Origin: Bin87 sp965262485
GTDB lineage: Bacteria > Chloroflexota > Dehalococcoidia > Lucifugimonadales > UBA3495
NCBI GenBank assembly: GCA_965262485.1
Contig: OZ253540.1
Location: 1,364,001 to 1,428,000, forward strand
Direction: 5' to 3'
Length of the DNA stretch: 64,000 bases
Position numbers and translations under genes: made by a program. Every line of letters starts with the position of its first letter. Position 1 is the stretch's first letter. Below, piece by piece: positions 1 through 7,719 of the stretch. The notes beneath the pieces are model-generated. The model saw nothing but the letters and a program-made list of their open reading frames with translations, did not search any database and was not told where the DNA came from.

Positions 1-1
1 C

Positions 2-523
2 GTCGGTTGGAACTACGTGGAGTACGAGGCCCTCGGCGAGAATTGGGACAACCGCGGCCGCCGTTCCGCCGAGCAGATCGAGGTTCTGCGGATGCTCTGG
101 ACCCAGGAAGTGGTCAACTACGAAGGCCGCTACCACAAAATCACCCACGCCGGTATCAACCCGCGCCCCGTCCAGCAACCCATCCCGGTCTGGTTCGGCG
201 GCGGCGCGCCCCAGGTGGTTCGCCGCATCGCCCGTATGGGCGACGGCTGGTTCCCCCAGTTCCAGCCCGACGGCGCCGGTCAGGAACGTATCGCCGAGAT
301 GCGTGAGCTGGCGAAAGGCTACGGACGTGATCCGGCCGCGGTCGGCATCGAGGGCCGCGTCGCCCTGATGGACAGCAACAACCCCGACGACTGGAATCGC
401 CTCGGCGCCGCCTGGGACGAAGCCGGCGCAACCCACCTGTCCATCAACACCATGCGCGCCGGCCTAAAAGGCCCCGACCAGCACATCGAGGCGATACGGC
501 GGTTCAAGGAAGCGGTCAGCTAA
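2..523 (+). CDS. LLM class flavin-dependent oxidoreductase, C-terminal part (cut by window edge)
   Basis: The reading frame is open from base 2, so the true start lies to the left. The visible part (about 173 residues) has the signatures of the F420/FMN-dependent luciferase-like monooxygenase superfamily: an early EYEALGENWDNRGRR stretch, a 'NPRPVQQPIPVWFGGGAP' segment typical of the substrate/cofactor face of the TIM barrel, and a C-terminal helix that ends in a short basic tail. Such enzymes use reduced flavin or F420 to oxidise or reduce small organics; the substrate cannot be read from sequence. A GC hairpin follows the stop codon. LLM genes are repeated in this window (3128 and 33226), but this one is not a close copy of either. 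Confidence 0.85.
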   Translation, partial: VGWNYVEYEALGENWDNRGRRSAEQIEVLRMLWTQEVVNYEGRYHKITHAGINPRPVQQPIPVWFGGGAPQVVRRIARMGDGWFPQFQPDGAGQERIAEMRELAKGYGRDPAAVGIEGRVALMDSNNPDDWNRLGAAWDEAGATHLSINTMRAGLKGPDQHIEAIRRFKEAVS

Positions 524-553
524 AACGATGCAATCGTTTCCGGCAATGCAGAA

Positions 554-575
554 GGGGCGACGCAATTGTCGCCCC
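554..575 (+). terminator. GC-rich hairpin after the LLM gene
   Basis: GGGGCGAC and GTCGCCCC pair around a six-base loop, 30 bases after the stop codon at 523. The T-tract that follows is weak, so this is a plausible but not classic intrinsic terminator. Confidence 0.5.
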
Positions 576-622
576 CTACTTGTGGGGCATTACTAGATAT
601 GCCATTGCCAGCGTTAACTGGT

Positions 623-940
623 TCAGATATCTTTGCTTCTTTCCAATACCATTTCAATCCGTTCCAGATGGCTATTCATCTTGAGCAGTTCCAGTAAAGT
701 CTGAATGGACTTGATGCGCAAATGCGAAATGGCTTGGTAGGTTTCAAATGCCATGGCGTTTTGGCTCCACAACAAACATTCAGTCAGTGTTGCCGAACCA
801 TCTTGGACCTTTTCTTCCAGCACAGACTGCATATTTTCTTGCGCTTCAAGAAAACTTTCGGCTATACGCTGGAAAGTCTCCTTAAAATCATGCAGTTCTT
901 CATCCTGAGCTTGAACGCTCTCCAGTATTTGATTGTTCAT
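623..940 (-). CDS. Small hypothetical helical protein
   Basis: I do not recognise this protein of about 105 residues. It is almost entirely helix-forming and rich in Glu, Gln and Leu, with no membrane segment or cysteine cluster, which suggests a small soluble helical bundle or coiled coil. Two ATG codons lie in tandem at 943 and 940. A GGAGGA ribosome site abuts the first, so the second is the better spaced start. Its AT content is higher than that of its neighbours, which fits an acquired gene. It lies between a complete LLM gene end and the degraded LLM fragment at 960. Confidence 0.5.
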   Translation of the reverse strand: MNNQILESVQAQDEELHDFKETFQRIAESFLEAQENMQSVLEEKVQDGSATLTECLLWSQNAMAFETYQAISHLRIKSIQTLLELLKMNSHLERIEMVLERSKDI

Positions 941-959
941 CATTCCTCCAGTTCGTGAT

Positions 960-1185
960 TTAGACCTTCCCCACTAATCCCGTAGTGCCGCGCAAGTTCG
1001 CGCCCTCGTCTCCCCGTAGTCGCCAATGTTGAAGATGTTGGCGATGAAATCCGTCGCCCCGGCGGCCGCTAACTCCCCACGGTGGAAACTTCAGCCCGCC
1101 TTCGTTGCTCACCACCGCCACCTCGGAGTGGTCTTCCACGCCCTCGGTATCCGAGACGCAGCGATAGTTCACTAGCTGGCCGCAG
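960..1185 (-). pseudogene. Degraded 3' fragment of an LLM oxidoreductase
   Basis: Reverse-strand translation gives a GQLVNYR...DTEGVED.SEVAVVSNE segment. After a frame change it gives LAAAGATDFIANIFNIGDYGE and then a C-terminal CAALR stretch. These match, in order, the last 75 or so residues of the intact LLM gene at 3128-4060 (GQLVNYRRV, DIEGVEGPSEVAVVGNE, DAGATDFMANIF, YAALKNLVGRV). The fragment has at least one frameshift and no 5' part, so it cannot encode an enzyme. Together with the intact copy it brackets the three-gene cassette at 1206-3013. Confidence 0.8.
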
Positions 1186-1205
1186 CACCCTGCTGTCCTG
1201 TGCAC

Positions 1206-1688
1206 CTACAAAGTGAAAGCCTCGGCGACAGATGTTCGCCGCTGCAATAGAGGAAGCAATTTCTCTCTCATTCGACGAGCCCGGCTTGGCGGCATAGAAA
1301 TATCGGACAAATAAATAGAGGCATGACCGGCATTACACCGTATAGCCGTGTCAATAACTACGAAAACTTGGTGTCCATCGGCCTGAATACTGCGTACGAC
1401 CCTGGCGCTAAATCTAGCCACGCCTTCTAAGTAACGAGGCTCGCCGCCGGGCTTCCTTGCAAGCAATCGGTTTATGCCATCCTCAACAAAATCTGGGGTG
1501 ACGTGCGACAAGCGATTGACGGAGAAACCATACACTTGAAGATCACGCAGCGGGATGGCCGCAACCTGAAGAACCCCGTCCTTGATGTGGTCGGGGTTGA
1601 ACATGGACCGTAGCAGCCGCTCATCATCCAAGACAATGCCCGGTGACACGTCAGGCTCCGCGCTGACGGTTTCATCGAGATGAGGCAT
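1206..1688 (-). CDS. Hypothetical protein, third gene of a TIGR04255-type cassette
   Basis: A protein of 160 residues with no confident family. Visible features are an acidic N-terminus, a 'MFNPDHIKDGVLQVAAI' segment, and a central 'VFVVIDTAIRCNAGHASIYL' segment followed by a basic C-terminal helix (PPSRARRMREKLLPLLQRR). From memory, short proteins with a '(P)xxIKDG' box and a 'xNPxHASI' box occur beside TIGR04255-type genes; I could not check this here. It starts 18 bases after the stop of the gene at 1707 and reads the same way, so it is probably co-transcribed with it. Confidence 0.6.
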   Translation of the reverse strand: MPHLDETVSAEPDVSPGIVLDDERLLRSMFNPDHIKDGVLQVAAIPLRDLQVYGFSVNRLSHVTPDFVEDGINRLLARKPGGEPRYLEGVARFSARVVRSIQADGHQVFVVIDTAIRCNAGHASIYLSDISMPPSRARRMREKLLPLLQRRTSVAEAFTL

Positions 1689-1706
1689 CTGGGAAGCCCT
1701 ACAACA

Positions 1707-2192
1707 TCACGCCCGTAGCAAAGATGCCAGAGCCACCGGCAAAGGATGCCTCCCCAAAACGTCATCCCCATAGTACTCTTGACCGTTAGTTCCACGGGCA
1801 TAGTAGGAAAAGGTCCCGGTACCGTAAAAGCCCAAGTCAATATGCACACTCCCACAGTCCCAAACGAAATTCATTTCGCCATCGTCTGCCAGCGATATGT
1901 GAGGCAATGCCACCAGGGGGAAGGGCAGCCGGTCGAAGAAAACTCTGGCGTCACGGAACGCCGCATCATCAGGTGCTTCGCTGGAGCGCAGCTGATCCAA
2001 ACGCCAGACGAGTCGCCAAAACTGTGGCGAAGGAACCAGGTCTGCCACTGGCGCTGTAGCCGGAGGGCAACTGTAGGTCACCGGTGATTCCGTTCCCAAG
2101 AGAACCGAAACGGCATCGAAATGGTGGTAAAGGGCCAGTCCCGCCCCACCGCTTGTGGATAGAATGTCAGTTAAGCGAACTGGTGTTGTCAT
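1707..2192 (-). CDS. Hypothetical protein, second gene of a TIGR04255-type cassette
   Basis: A protein of 161 residues, not firmly recognised. The C-terminal half contains 'NFVWDCGSVHIDLGFYGTG' followed by TFSYYARGTNG and a basic/Leu-rich end. This beta-rich pattern resembles small proteins that accompany TIGR04255 genes (general recollection, not a search). It overlaps the upstream gene by four bases (start at 2192, stop of the neighbour at 2189), so translational coupling is likely. No signal peptide or membrane helix is seen. Confidence 0.6.
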   Translation of the reverse strand: MTTPVRLTDILSTSGGAGLALYHHFDAVSVLLGTESPVTYSCPPATAPVADLVPSPQFWRLVWRLDQLRSSEAPDDAAFRDARVFFDRLPFPLVALPHISLADDGEMNFVWDCGSVHIDLGFYGTGTFSYYARGTNGQEYYGDDVLGRHPLPVALASLLRA

Positions 2193-3013
2193 GGCAGTAG
2201 CCCAATCCTGTCGAGCATTTCGCTGACCAGAATCTCCCTGAGAATGTCTTTATTCCGGTCGTGGAGTATATCCAGCACTTCTATCAACCCCGACTGGCCT
2301 GTCGGAACGGGAAAGAGTGAACCGATTGATTGACGGGGATGGCACAAATGTGCCGTCGCGTTGTGTTCTATCGTGACGGTGGATGAAAGGTCGATCAAAG
2401 CACTAGCCACATTGAGGTTGTGAAGCACACGGTCGTCGCCAAGGGAGTCAAACCACCCGGTATTACAGTGCCAAGATGCTCCGGAGTCGAAGACATGGGG
2501 GGTGAGGTGTTGGCTCTGAACGGCAAAAAGGAGGCACGCTCTAGCTTCATCAGGGGGGCCACTGAAAGTATAACGGTCAATGAACCGAAGACCGAAAGCT
2601 ATCACTGGATTCCTATCCAAAGGCACGGCGGTCAAGACAGGCTTGAAGTAGGTTGACGCCACTTGTCTGGAGGTAATCCACGAATCGTAATCCATCACAC
2701 TGACTGACAGCGAATTCCCAGCTAGCCGCAGGACTCGCCCAGGCTGTGCGTTCCCTTGTACGTTAGAGAACTGGAAGCCGGCCAAACCAGAGGTCGCCGG
2801 AACTACCGTAACAGGAGTGGAAGGGTCGGTAACCTCTATTGTTACTGAGCCGCCGTGAACTTCCGCCAACCTTGGCAGAATGTCGGACAATTCGGCGTGA
2901 GCGGCACCGCGGGCCGCTTCGATGTCCTGCTTCTCGAACTGTCCGGGGAAGAATAGGTTTATCTGTGCTTCCTGAATCGAATGCCTATCGGAGAAGGGCA
3001 AGTACTCTCCCAT
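2189..3013 (-). CDS. TIGR04255-family-like protein, first gene of the cassette
   Basis: A protein of 274 residues. The N-terminal 'FSDRHSIQEAQINLFFPGQF' segment, the central LRLAGNSLSVSVMDYDSWIT segment and the following GLRFIDRYTF match the general plan of TIGR04255 proteins (N-terminal strand with conserved E, then an 'lsp..l.f...dY.sw' box, then 'RYidri'). The family's function is unknown. GGGAGGG lies nine bases upstream of the ATG. It is the lead gene of a three-gene unit with overlap (2192/2189) and short spacing (1707/1688). Family assignment is moderate and rests on pattern memory. Confidence 0.6.
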   Translation of the reverse strand: MGEYLPFSDRHSIQEAQINLFFPGQFEKQDIEAARGAAHAELSDILPRLAEVHGGSVTIEVTDPSTPVTVVPATSGLAGFQFSNVQGNAQPGRVLRLAGNSLSVSVMDYDSWITSRQVASTYFKPVLTAVPLDRNPVIAFGLRFIDRYTFSGPPDEARACLLFAVQSQHLTPHVFDSGASWHCNTGWFDSLGDDRVLHNLNVASALIDLSSTVTIEHNATAHLCHPRQSIGSLFPVPTGQSGLIEVLDILHDRNKDILREILVSEMLDRIGLLP

Positions 3014-3127
3014 AGTGTCCCTCCCGTACCAGATCCGAGGGTGTTAAGTGTACACCGTTTTGGTGCACTTTGCACCCCCTAGTTCGAGCATCCTCTGCGC
3101 TATCGGACAGCGGTTGGATTAGCCACC

Positions 3128-4060
3128 CTAAACCCTCCCCACCAGATTCTTCAGGGCTGCGTAGGTGCGCTGTTCCGATTCGCCATCCCCAGGCAAGGCA
3201 AAGATATTGGCCATAAAATCCGTCGCCCCGGCGTCCGCGAACTCCTCCAGTTGCCGCCTCAGCGATGCTTCGTTGCCCACCACTGCCACCTCCGACGGGC
3301 CTTCCACGCCTTCGATGTCCAGCACCCGGCGATAGTTCACCAGCTGACCGTAGCGTCCGTACGCCTCCGCTGCCTGCCGTCGGCCCGCCGCTTCGTCGTC
3401 GCATACCGTGGCCGGCAGGCCGACGCAGACCCGAGGCGCAGGGCGTCCGTTGGCGTCGGCGGCGTTGCGGATGCGGGGCGTAATGTGTTCGCGAATCGTT
3501 CGCGGCCCGGCCATCCACGTAATCGTGCCGTCGGCCCGTTCCCCGGCCAGCCGCAGCATCCGGGGCGCCAGCGCCGAGATCAGCACCGGGCAATAGGGAC
3601 GGTCGGGTACATCCAGCTCGGCGTTCACGTTGAAGAACTCTCCCGAAAACTGGACTCTCCCCTCCTCCATCAATGGACGCATTACCGATAGATACTCGCG
3701 CATGTGCAACGCCGGTCGGTCGTACGACAGGCCAAAGCTCATCTCAATGCCCGGTCGGTGCGACGGGCCAATTCCCAGCAAAAACCTGCTGCCGGTCGCC
3801 GCCGCCGTGGTCAACGCCTGCTGCGCCAGCGCCACCGGATGCCTCGGATAGGTCGGAACCACACCCACGCCCAACTCGATCCGGCTGGTCTCCATCCCGG
3901 CCAACGCCAGCACCGTCAGAGCATCGTACCCACGCGCCGAGATGTGAGGTACCCAGAAACTGTCGAAACCATCTTCCTCCGCCTGCTTGATCCGCCCGAT
4001 CAATTCGTCCAACCCCATCAGGTCAGCCGTAGAAGCCCCCACGAAAACGCCGATTCGCAT
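3128..4060 (-). CDS. LLM class F420-dependent oxidoreductase (TIGR03564-like)
   Basis: A complete TIM-barrel luciferase-like enzyme of 310 residues, the usual length. The N-terminus (MRIGVFVG, then AEEDGFDSFWVPH) and the 'LGVGVVPTYPRHPVALAQQA' stretch are hallmarks of F420-dependent members. 'FLLGIGPSHRPGIE' follows, then PYCPVLISALAPRMLRLAGE and a C-terminal GATDFMANIF strand. A strong GGGGAGGGG ribosome site precedes ATG 4060. The physiological substrate is unknown. Its 3' end has a degraded duplicate at 960-1185, and the stretch between them holds the cassette 1206-3013. Confidence 0.88.
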   Translation of the reverse strand: MRIGVFVGASTADLMGLDELIGRIKQAEEDGFDSFWVPHISARGYDALTVLALAGMETSRIELGVGVVPTYPRHPVALAQQALTTAAATGSRFLLGIGPSHRPGIEMSFGLSYDRPALHMREYLSVMRPLMEEGRVQFSGEFFNVNAELDVPDRPYCPVLISALAPRMLRLAGERADGTITWMAGPRTIREHITPRIRNAADANGRPAPRVCVGLPATVCDDEAAGRRQAAEAYGRYGQLVNYRRVLDIEGVEGPSEVAVVGNEASLRRQLEEFADAGATDFMANIFALPGDGESEQRTYAALKNLVGRV

Positions 4061-4141
4061 ATCCCCTCCCCTTGCGTTGTTTGGTTGCGCCGATTCGCGC
4101 CCATCCGCCGTCGTAGGTGGGTTCGTAAGCGGTGGGCGAGC

Positions 4142-5344
4142 CTACCTTGCCACCAGCAGCGCAGCGACGCGATCCAGAATGCGATGCCCCACTGCGTATT
4201 TGCTCATCAGCGGCAATCGCTCCACCTGCATTTCCCGGTCAATCAGCACCACGCGGTTGGTGTCCACCCCAAACCCGCTGCCTTCCTCGGTAATGTCGTT
4301 GGCCACGATCAGGTCCAGCGACTTGCGGCGCACCTTATCGGCGGCGTTGGCCTCCAGATTCTCGCTCTCGGCAGAAAACCCGACGCGCACGAAATCACCC
4401 GTGGCCGTCGCCAGTATGTCGATGGTCTTGTCCAGCTCAATCGTCAGTTCGTCCGCGGCGGTCTTCTTGATCTTTTGCTCCGCGGCCACCGACGGACGGT
4501 AATCCGCCACCGCCGCGGCCATTATCAACGCATCGGCGAACGGCGTTTCGGCCAGCACGGCGTCACACATTTCCTGAGCCGACCGCACGTTCACCACCCG
4601 CATCTCCGCCGGATCCGGCAGAGCGGTAGGCGCAGTCACCAACACCACCTCAGCGCCCCGATCCCTCGCTGCCTCCGCCACCGCGTATCCCATGCGCCCC
4701 GACGAATGATTGGTGATGACGCGCACCGGATCAATGGCTTCCTGAGTCCCGCCCGCGCTCACCACGACCCGACGCCCCGCCAGATCGCCGTTTCTCCCCA
4801 ACTCCGCCGCTATGTGTCCCAGCAGAGTCGCCGGCTCTACCAGCCGGCCCATGCCCATCAATCCCGACGCCAACCGTCCCGGCGCCGGCCCCACGATGGC
4901 AACGCCGCGCCTTCGCAGCCGGGCCACATTTTCCTGCGTCGCCGGGTGATCATACATGTTCGCGTCCATCGCCGGGGCAACCAGCAACGGCGCTTCCGTA
5001 GCAATGACCGTGGTAGTGAGCGGATCATCCGCCAGGCCACCCGCCAGCTTGGCAATGCAGTGCACCGTAGCCGGCGCGATCACCACAATATCGGCCCAAC
5101 GCGCCAGGGACACGTGCTCCACGCTGTGCTCCGAATTGGCGTCAAACGTATCCGTAACCACACTGCGATGCGTCAGGCTGCGAAATGCCAGCGGCGACAC
5201 GAACTGAGTGGCGCCGTAGCTCAGGATGGTTTCGACGCTCGCCCCCGCCTGAACCAGTTTGCTCGCCAGGTCCAGCGCCTTGTAGCAGGCAATGCTCCCG
5301 GTAACGCCCAGCACAATGTTTTTGCCGTCAAGGGCAGTTTCCAT
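4142..5344 (-). CDS. coaBC: Bifunctional phosphopantothenoylcysteine decarboxylase / phosphopantothenate-cysteine ligase
   Basis: This protein makes 4'-phosphopantetheine from 4'-phosphopantothenate and cysteine in two steps of coenzyme A synthesis. The N-terminal flavoprotein domain (about residues 5-185) shows GVTGSIACYKALDLASKLVQ, the 'VVIAPATVHCIAKLAGGLAD' flavin loop and a PAMDANMYDHPA motif. The C-terminal ligase domain (about 190-400) starts with 'VVVSAGGTQEAIDPVRVITN' and shows SSGRMGYAVAE. At 400 residues it has the normal length. In the substrate-clamp loop the active-site Cys of the E. coli enzyme is replaced by Ser (RLASGLMGMGRL), a change I believe also occurs in other bacterial lineages. 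It starts three bases after the coaX stop, so the two pathway genes form an operon. Confidence 0.95.
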   Translation of the reverse strand: METALDGKNIVLGVTGSIACYKALDLASKLVQAGASVETILSYGATQFVSPLAFRSLTHRSVVTDTFDANSEHSVEHVSLARWADIVVIAPATVHCIAKLAGGLADDPLTTTVIATEAPLLVAPAMDANMYDHPATQENVARLRRRGVAIVGPAPGRLASGLMGMGRLVEPATLLGHIAAELGRNGDLAGRRVVVSAGGTQEAIDPVRVITNHSSGRMGYAVAEAARDRGAEVVLVTAPTALPDPAEMRVVNVRSAQEMCDAVLAETPFADALIMAAAVADYRPSVAAEQKIKKTAADELTIELDKTIDILATATGDFVRVGFSAESENLEANAADKVRRKSLDLIVANDITEEGSGFGVDTNRVVLIDREMQVERLPLMSKYAVGHRILDRVAALLVAR

Positions 5345-5347
5345 CGC

Positions 5348-6202
5348 CTAATCCTCAATCACACTGCCGGCGGCGGCGGATCCCGAACCGGCGGAGCGCA
5401 TGTTCCTGCGGTAGATGATGTCCAGTCCCACCAGCGTTAATTCCTGGTTGATATCATCAAACACCGACACATGCTCCGAGATCACGGTAACCAGGCCGCC
5501 CGTACCCACAACCTTGGCGTCGGCGCCAATCTCGGCCTTAAACCGTTCCACCATGGTGGAAACCAGCCCGGCATATCCCAAAACAATTCCCGATTGCAGG
5601 GACGTCGTCGTGTTGCGGCCCACCGCCATTTCCGGGGCCACCAGCTCCACGCGCCGCAGCTGGGAAGTATTGTAATACAGGGCGTCGGCAGACAGATTGA
5701 TTCCCGGCGCAATCGCGCCGCCCAGATACTCCCGCTCGCGCGAAACCGCATCGAACACTGTAGCCGTCCCCAGGTCAACTATCACCGCCGGAGCGCCGTA
5801 CAGCTCCACTGCCGCCACCGCATCCACGATTCGATCCGCCCCCACATCTCGCGGGTTGTCGTACCTGACCGGCATCCCCAGATCTATCCGTGTCGATACC
5901 ACCAGGGGCGCCACGCCGAAAAAGCTTTGGCATACGTCCTGGAACATCCCGGTAAGGGGCGGCACCACCGAACAGATACAGGCCGCGCTGATTTCGGTCG
6001 TGTCGATCCCTCGAAACTCCAGCAGGCTTTTCAGTAAAATTCCATATTCGTCGGCCAACCGGCGGGAGTCGGTCGCCACCCGCAGCGTCGTCAGCAACCG
6101 GGCTGCCGGGCTTGTTCCATTAGTTTCCGTTGCGTCATCGGTTCCGTCCCGAAACACGCCGATGGTAACCGCGGTGTTGCCGATGTCGATGGTAAGCAGC
6201 AT
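5348..6202 (-). CDS. coaX: Type III pantothenate kinase
   Basis: Catalyses the first committed step of coenzyme A synthesis, ATP-dependent phosphorylation of pantothenate. The type III (acetate/sugar kinase fold) motifs are clear: MLLTIDIGNTAVTIGVF at the start (phosphate 1), NPRDVGADRIVDAVAAVELY in the middle, VIVDLGTATVFDAV and GGAIAPGINLSADAL (phosphate 2), and VVGTGGL near the end. Starting at ATG 6202 gives 284 residues with the family's usual N-terminus; the frame is open further upstream, but that part is low-complexity and contains a short imperfect repeat. coaBC follows three bases downstream. Confidence 0.93.
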   Translation of the reverse strand: MLLTIDIGNTAVTIGVFRDGTDDATETNGTSPAARLLTTLRVATDSRRLADEYGILLKSLLEFRGIDTTEISAACICSVVPPLTGMFQDVCQSFFGVAPLVVSTRIDLGMPVRYDNPRDVGADRIVDAVAAVELYGAPAVIVDLGTATVFDAVSREREYLGGAIAPGINLSADALYYNTSQLRRVELVAPEMAVGRNTTTSLQSGIVLGYAGLVSTMVERFKAEIGADAKVVGTGGLVTVISEHVSVFDDINQELTLVGLDIIYRRNMRSAGSGSAAAGSVIED

Positions 6203-6480
6203 GATGATTGTTACGGACCGATGGTTATTAAAGATGGTTGCTACGGAACGATGGTTGTTGCGGAACGATACTGTGCTGATTGCAGATGGTGCCGGCATTA
6301 TACGGGCTGGCATCAATCGGCGGCAATCAACCCCCACTTCCCGCCACCGCCTTTCAGCCGTATGTTCTCGCAAGGCTGCCCGCTTATGTCAACTTTATGC
6401 CGGCCACCGGCGCCCGGAGTATAATCGCCATCATCCTCCCATCCACCACAACTCGGTTTCACCACAAAAGGATGGCTCAC

Positions 6481-7569
6481 ATGCGCATCGAAAGCGTATC
6501 GGTCCAGGTCCTGGAAACTCCCGTTTCCCTGGAATACACCGCCGCCGGTAACGATGTCAGCAGCAATTGGCATGTCCTGGCGCGCCTCCGCACCGACGAC
6601 GGCATCGAAGGCATCGGCTGGGTCGTCGCCAACCGGGGCGGCCTGGTGCGTGCCATGGCTTCCGCTGCCGCAGAACTCGGCGACCTGTTGGTTGGATTGA
6701 ACGTCCTGGATCACGAGGCCGCCTGCCAGCGCATGTCCCAAGCATCAAGCTGGGTCGGGCCCGGAGGCATGGCGACCATGGCGATGTCCGCCCTGGACAT
6801 CGCCCAGTGGGACGCGGCCGGCAAAACCCTGGGCGTTCCTCTGTTCCGGCTGTTGGGCGCGGCATCCGACCGGGTCCCGGCCTACGCCTCCGACGGCCTC
6901 TGGTACAGCATGCCCATCGAAGACCTCCAAAATTCGGCCCGCGCTCACGTTGACGCTGGTTACGATAAGATCAAACTCCGTCTCGGCGCCGGCGGAAGTC
7001 CCGGCGCCGAAGCAGACCGAGTCCGCGCCGTCCGCGACGCTGTCGGTCCTGACGTCGGAATCATGGTTGACGGCACCGAAAGTTGGGACGAAGCTCAGGC
7101 GTATGCCACCGGACGCGCCCTGCAGGAAGCCGGCATCATCTGGTTGGAAGACCCGGTGAACCACCAGCGCATCGACGGTCTGGCCCGCCTGGCATCCTCG
7201 CTGGACGTTACCGTTGCCGCCGGGGAACGCCTCTACGGCCTCGACCCGTTCCGCCGCACCCTTGAATCGCGGGCTGTTGACGTGGCAATCATTGACGTCG
7301 CCCGCGCCGGCGGAATCACGCCCTGGATGAAAATCGCCGCCCTCGCGGAGTCCCACGGCGTTCCGGTGGCCGGCCACGTCGTTCCCGAGGTGCACACCCA
7401 TCTCCTCGCTGCCATCCCCAATTCATCCCTCGTTGAATTCATGCCGCGCTCCGAACCCATCTTCACCACCCGACTCACGCTGGAAAATGGCTGCCTGCTG
7501 GCCCCAACCGGGCCCGGCCTCGGCGTAGAACTCGACGAAGACGCTTGCCTCCGCTATCAGGTCCAATAG
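6481..7569 (+). CDS. Mandelate racemase / muconate lactonizing enzyme family protein (enolase superfamily)
   Basis: A protein of 363 residues when started at ATG 6481, which is spaced about eight bases from AAGGA. All catalytic positions of the mandelate-racemase subgroup are visible: KIK (K163, K165), D197 in IMVDGTES, E223 in WLEDPV, E249 in AAGERLYG, the partner D272 in IIDVARAGG and H299 in VAGHVVPE. The superfamily abstracts a proton alpha to a carboxylate with Mg2+ and stabilises an enediolate. This residue set fits a racemase or acid-sugar dehydratase; the substrate is not known. It is transcribed divergently from coaX. Confidence 0.92.
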   Translation: MRIESVSVQVLETPVSLEYTAAGNDVSSNWHVLARLRTDDGIEGIGWVVANRGGLVRAMASAAAELGDLLVGLNVLDHEAACQRMSQASSWVGPGGMATMAMSALDIAQWDAAGKTLGVPLFRLLGAASDRVPAYASDGLWYSMPIEDLQNSARAHVDAGYDKIKLRLGAGGSPGAEADRVRAVRDAVGPDVGIMVDGTESWDEAQAYATGRALQEAGIIWLEDPVNHQRIDGLARLASSLDVTVAAGERLYGLDPFRRTLESRAVDVAIIDVARAGGITPWMKIAALAESHGVPVAGHVVPEVHTHLLAAIPNSSLVEFMPRSEPIFTTRLTLENGCLLAPTGPGLGVELDEDACLRYQVQ

Positions 7570-7719
7570 CAACCCATTCCCGTTCGTCGGCGTTCCCGCT
7601 GCTCAGCGCATGACCTGGCACAATGCGTCGATTCACCCGCCGATAATCGCAACCCCGGTTAGCGTCATCAACCCCGGCTATGCTAAAATCCGGCACGACA
7701 TCCTAATGGAGACATGATT

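Noticed and set aside
3704..5440. Long open frame on the plus strand (578 codons)
   Set aside because: It lies opposite coaBC and the LLM gene, has Arg/His/Gln-rich composition and no ribosome site; it is a GC-driven shadow.
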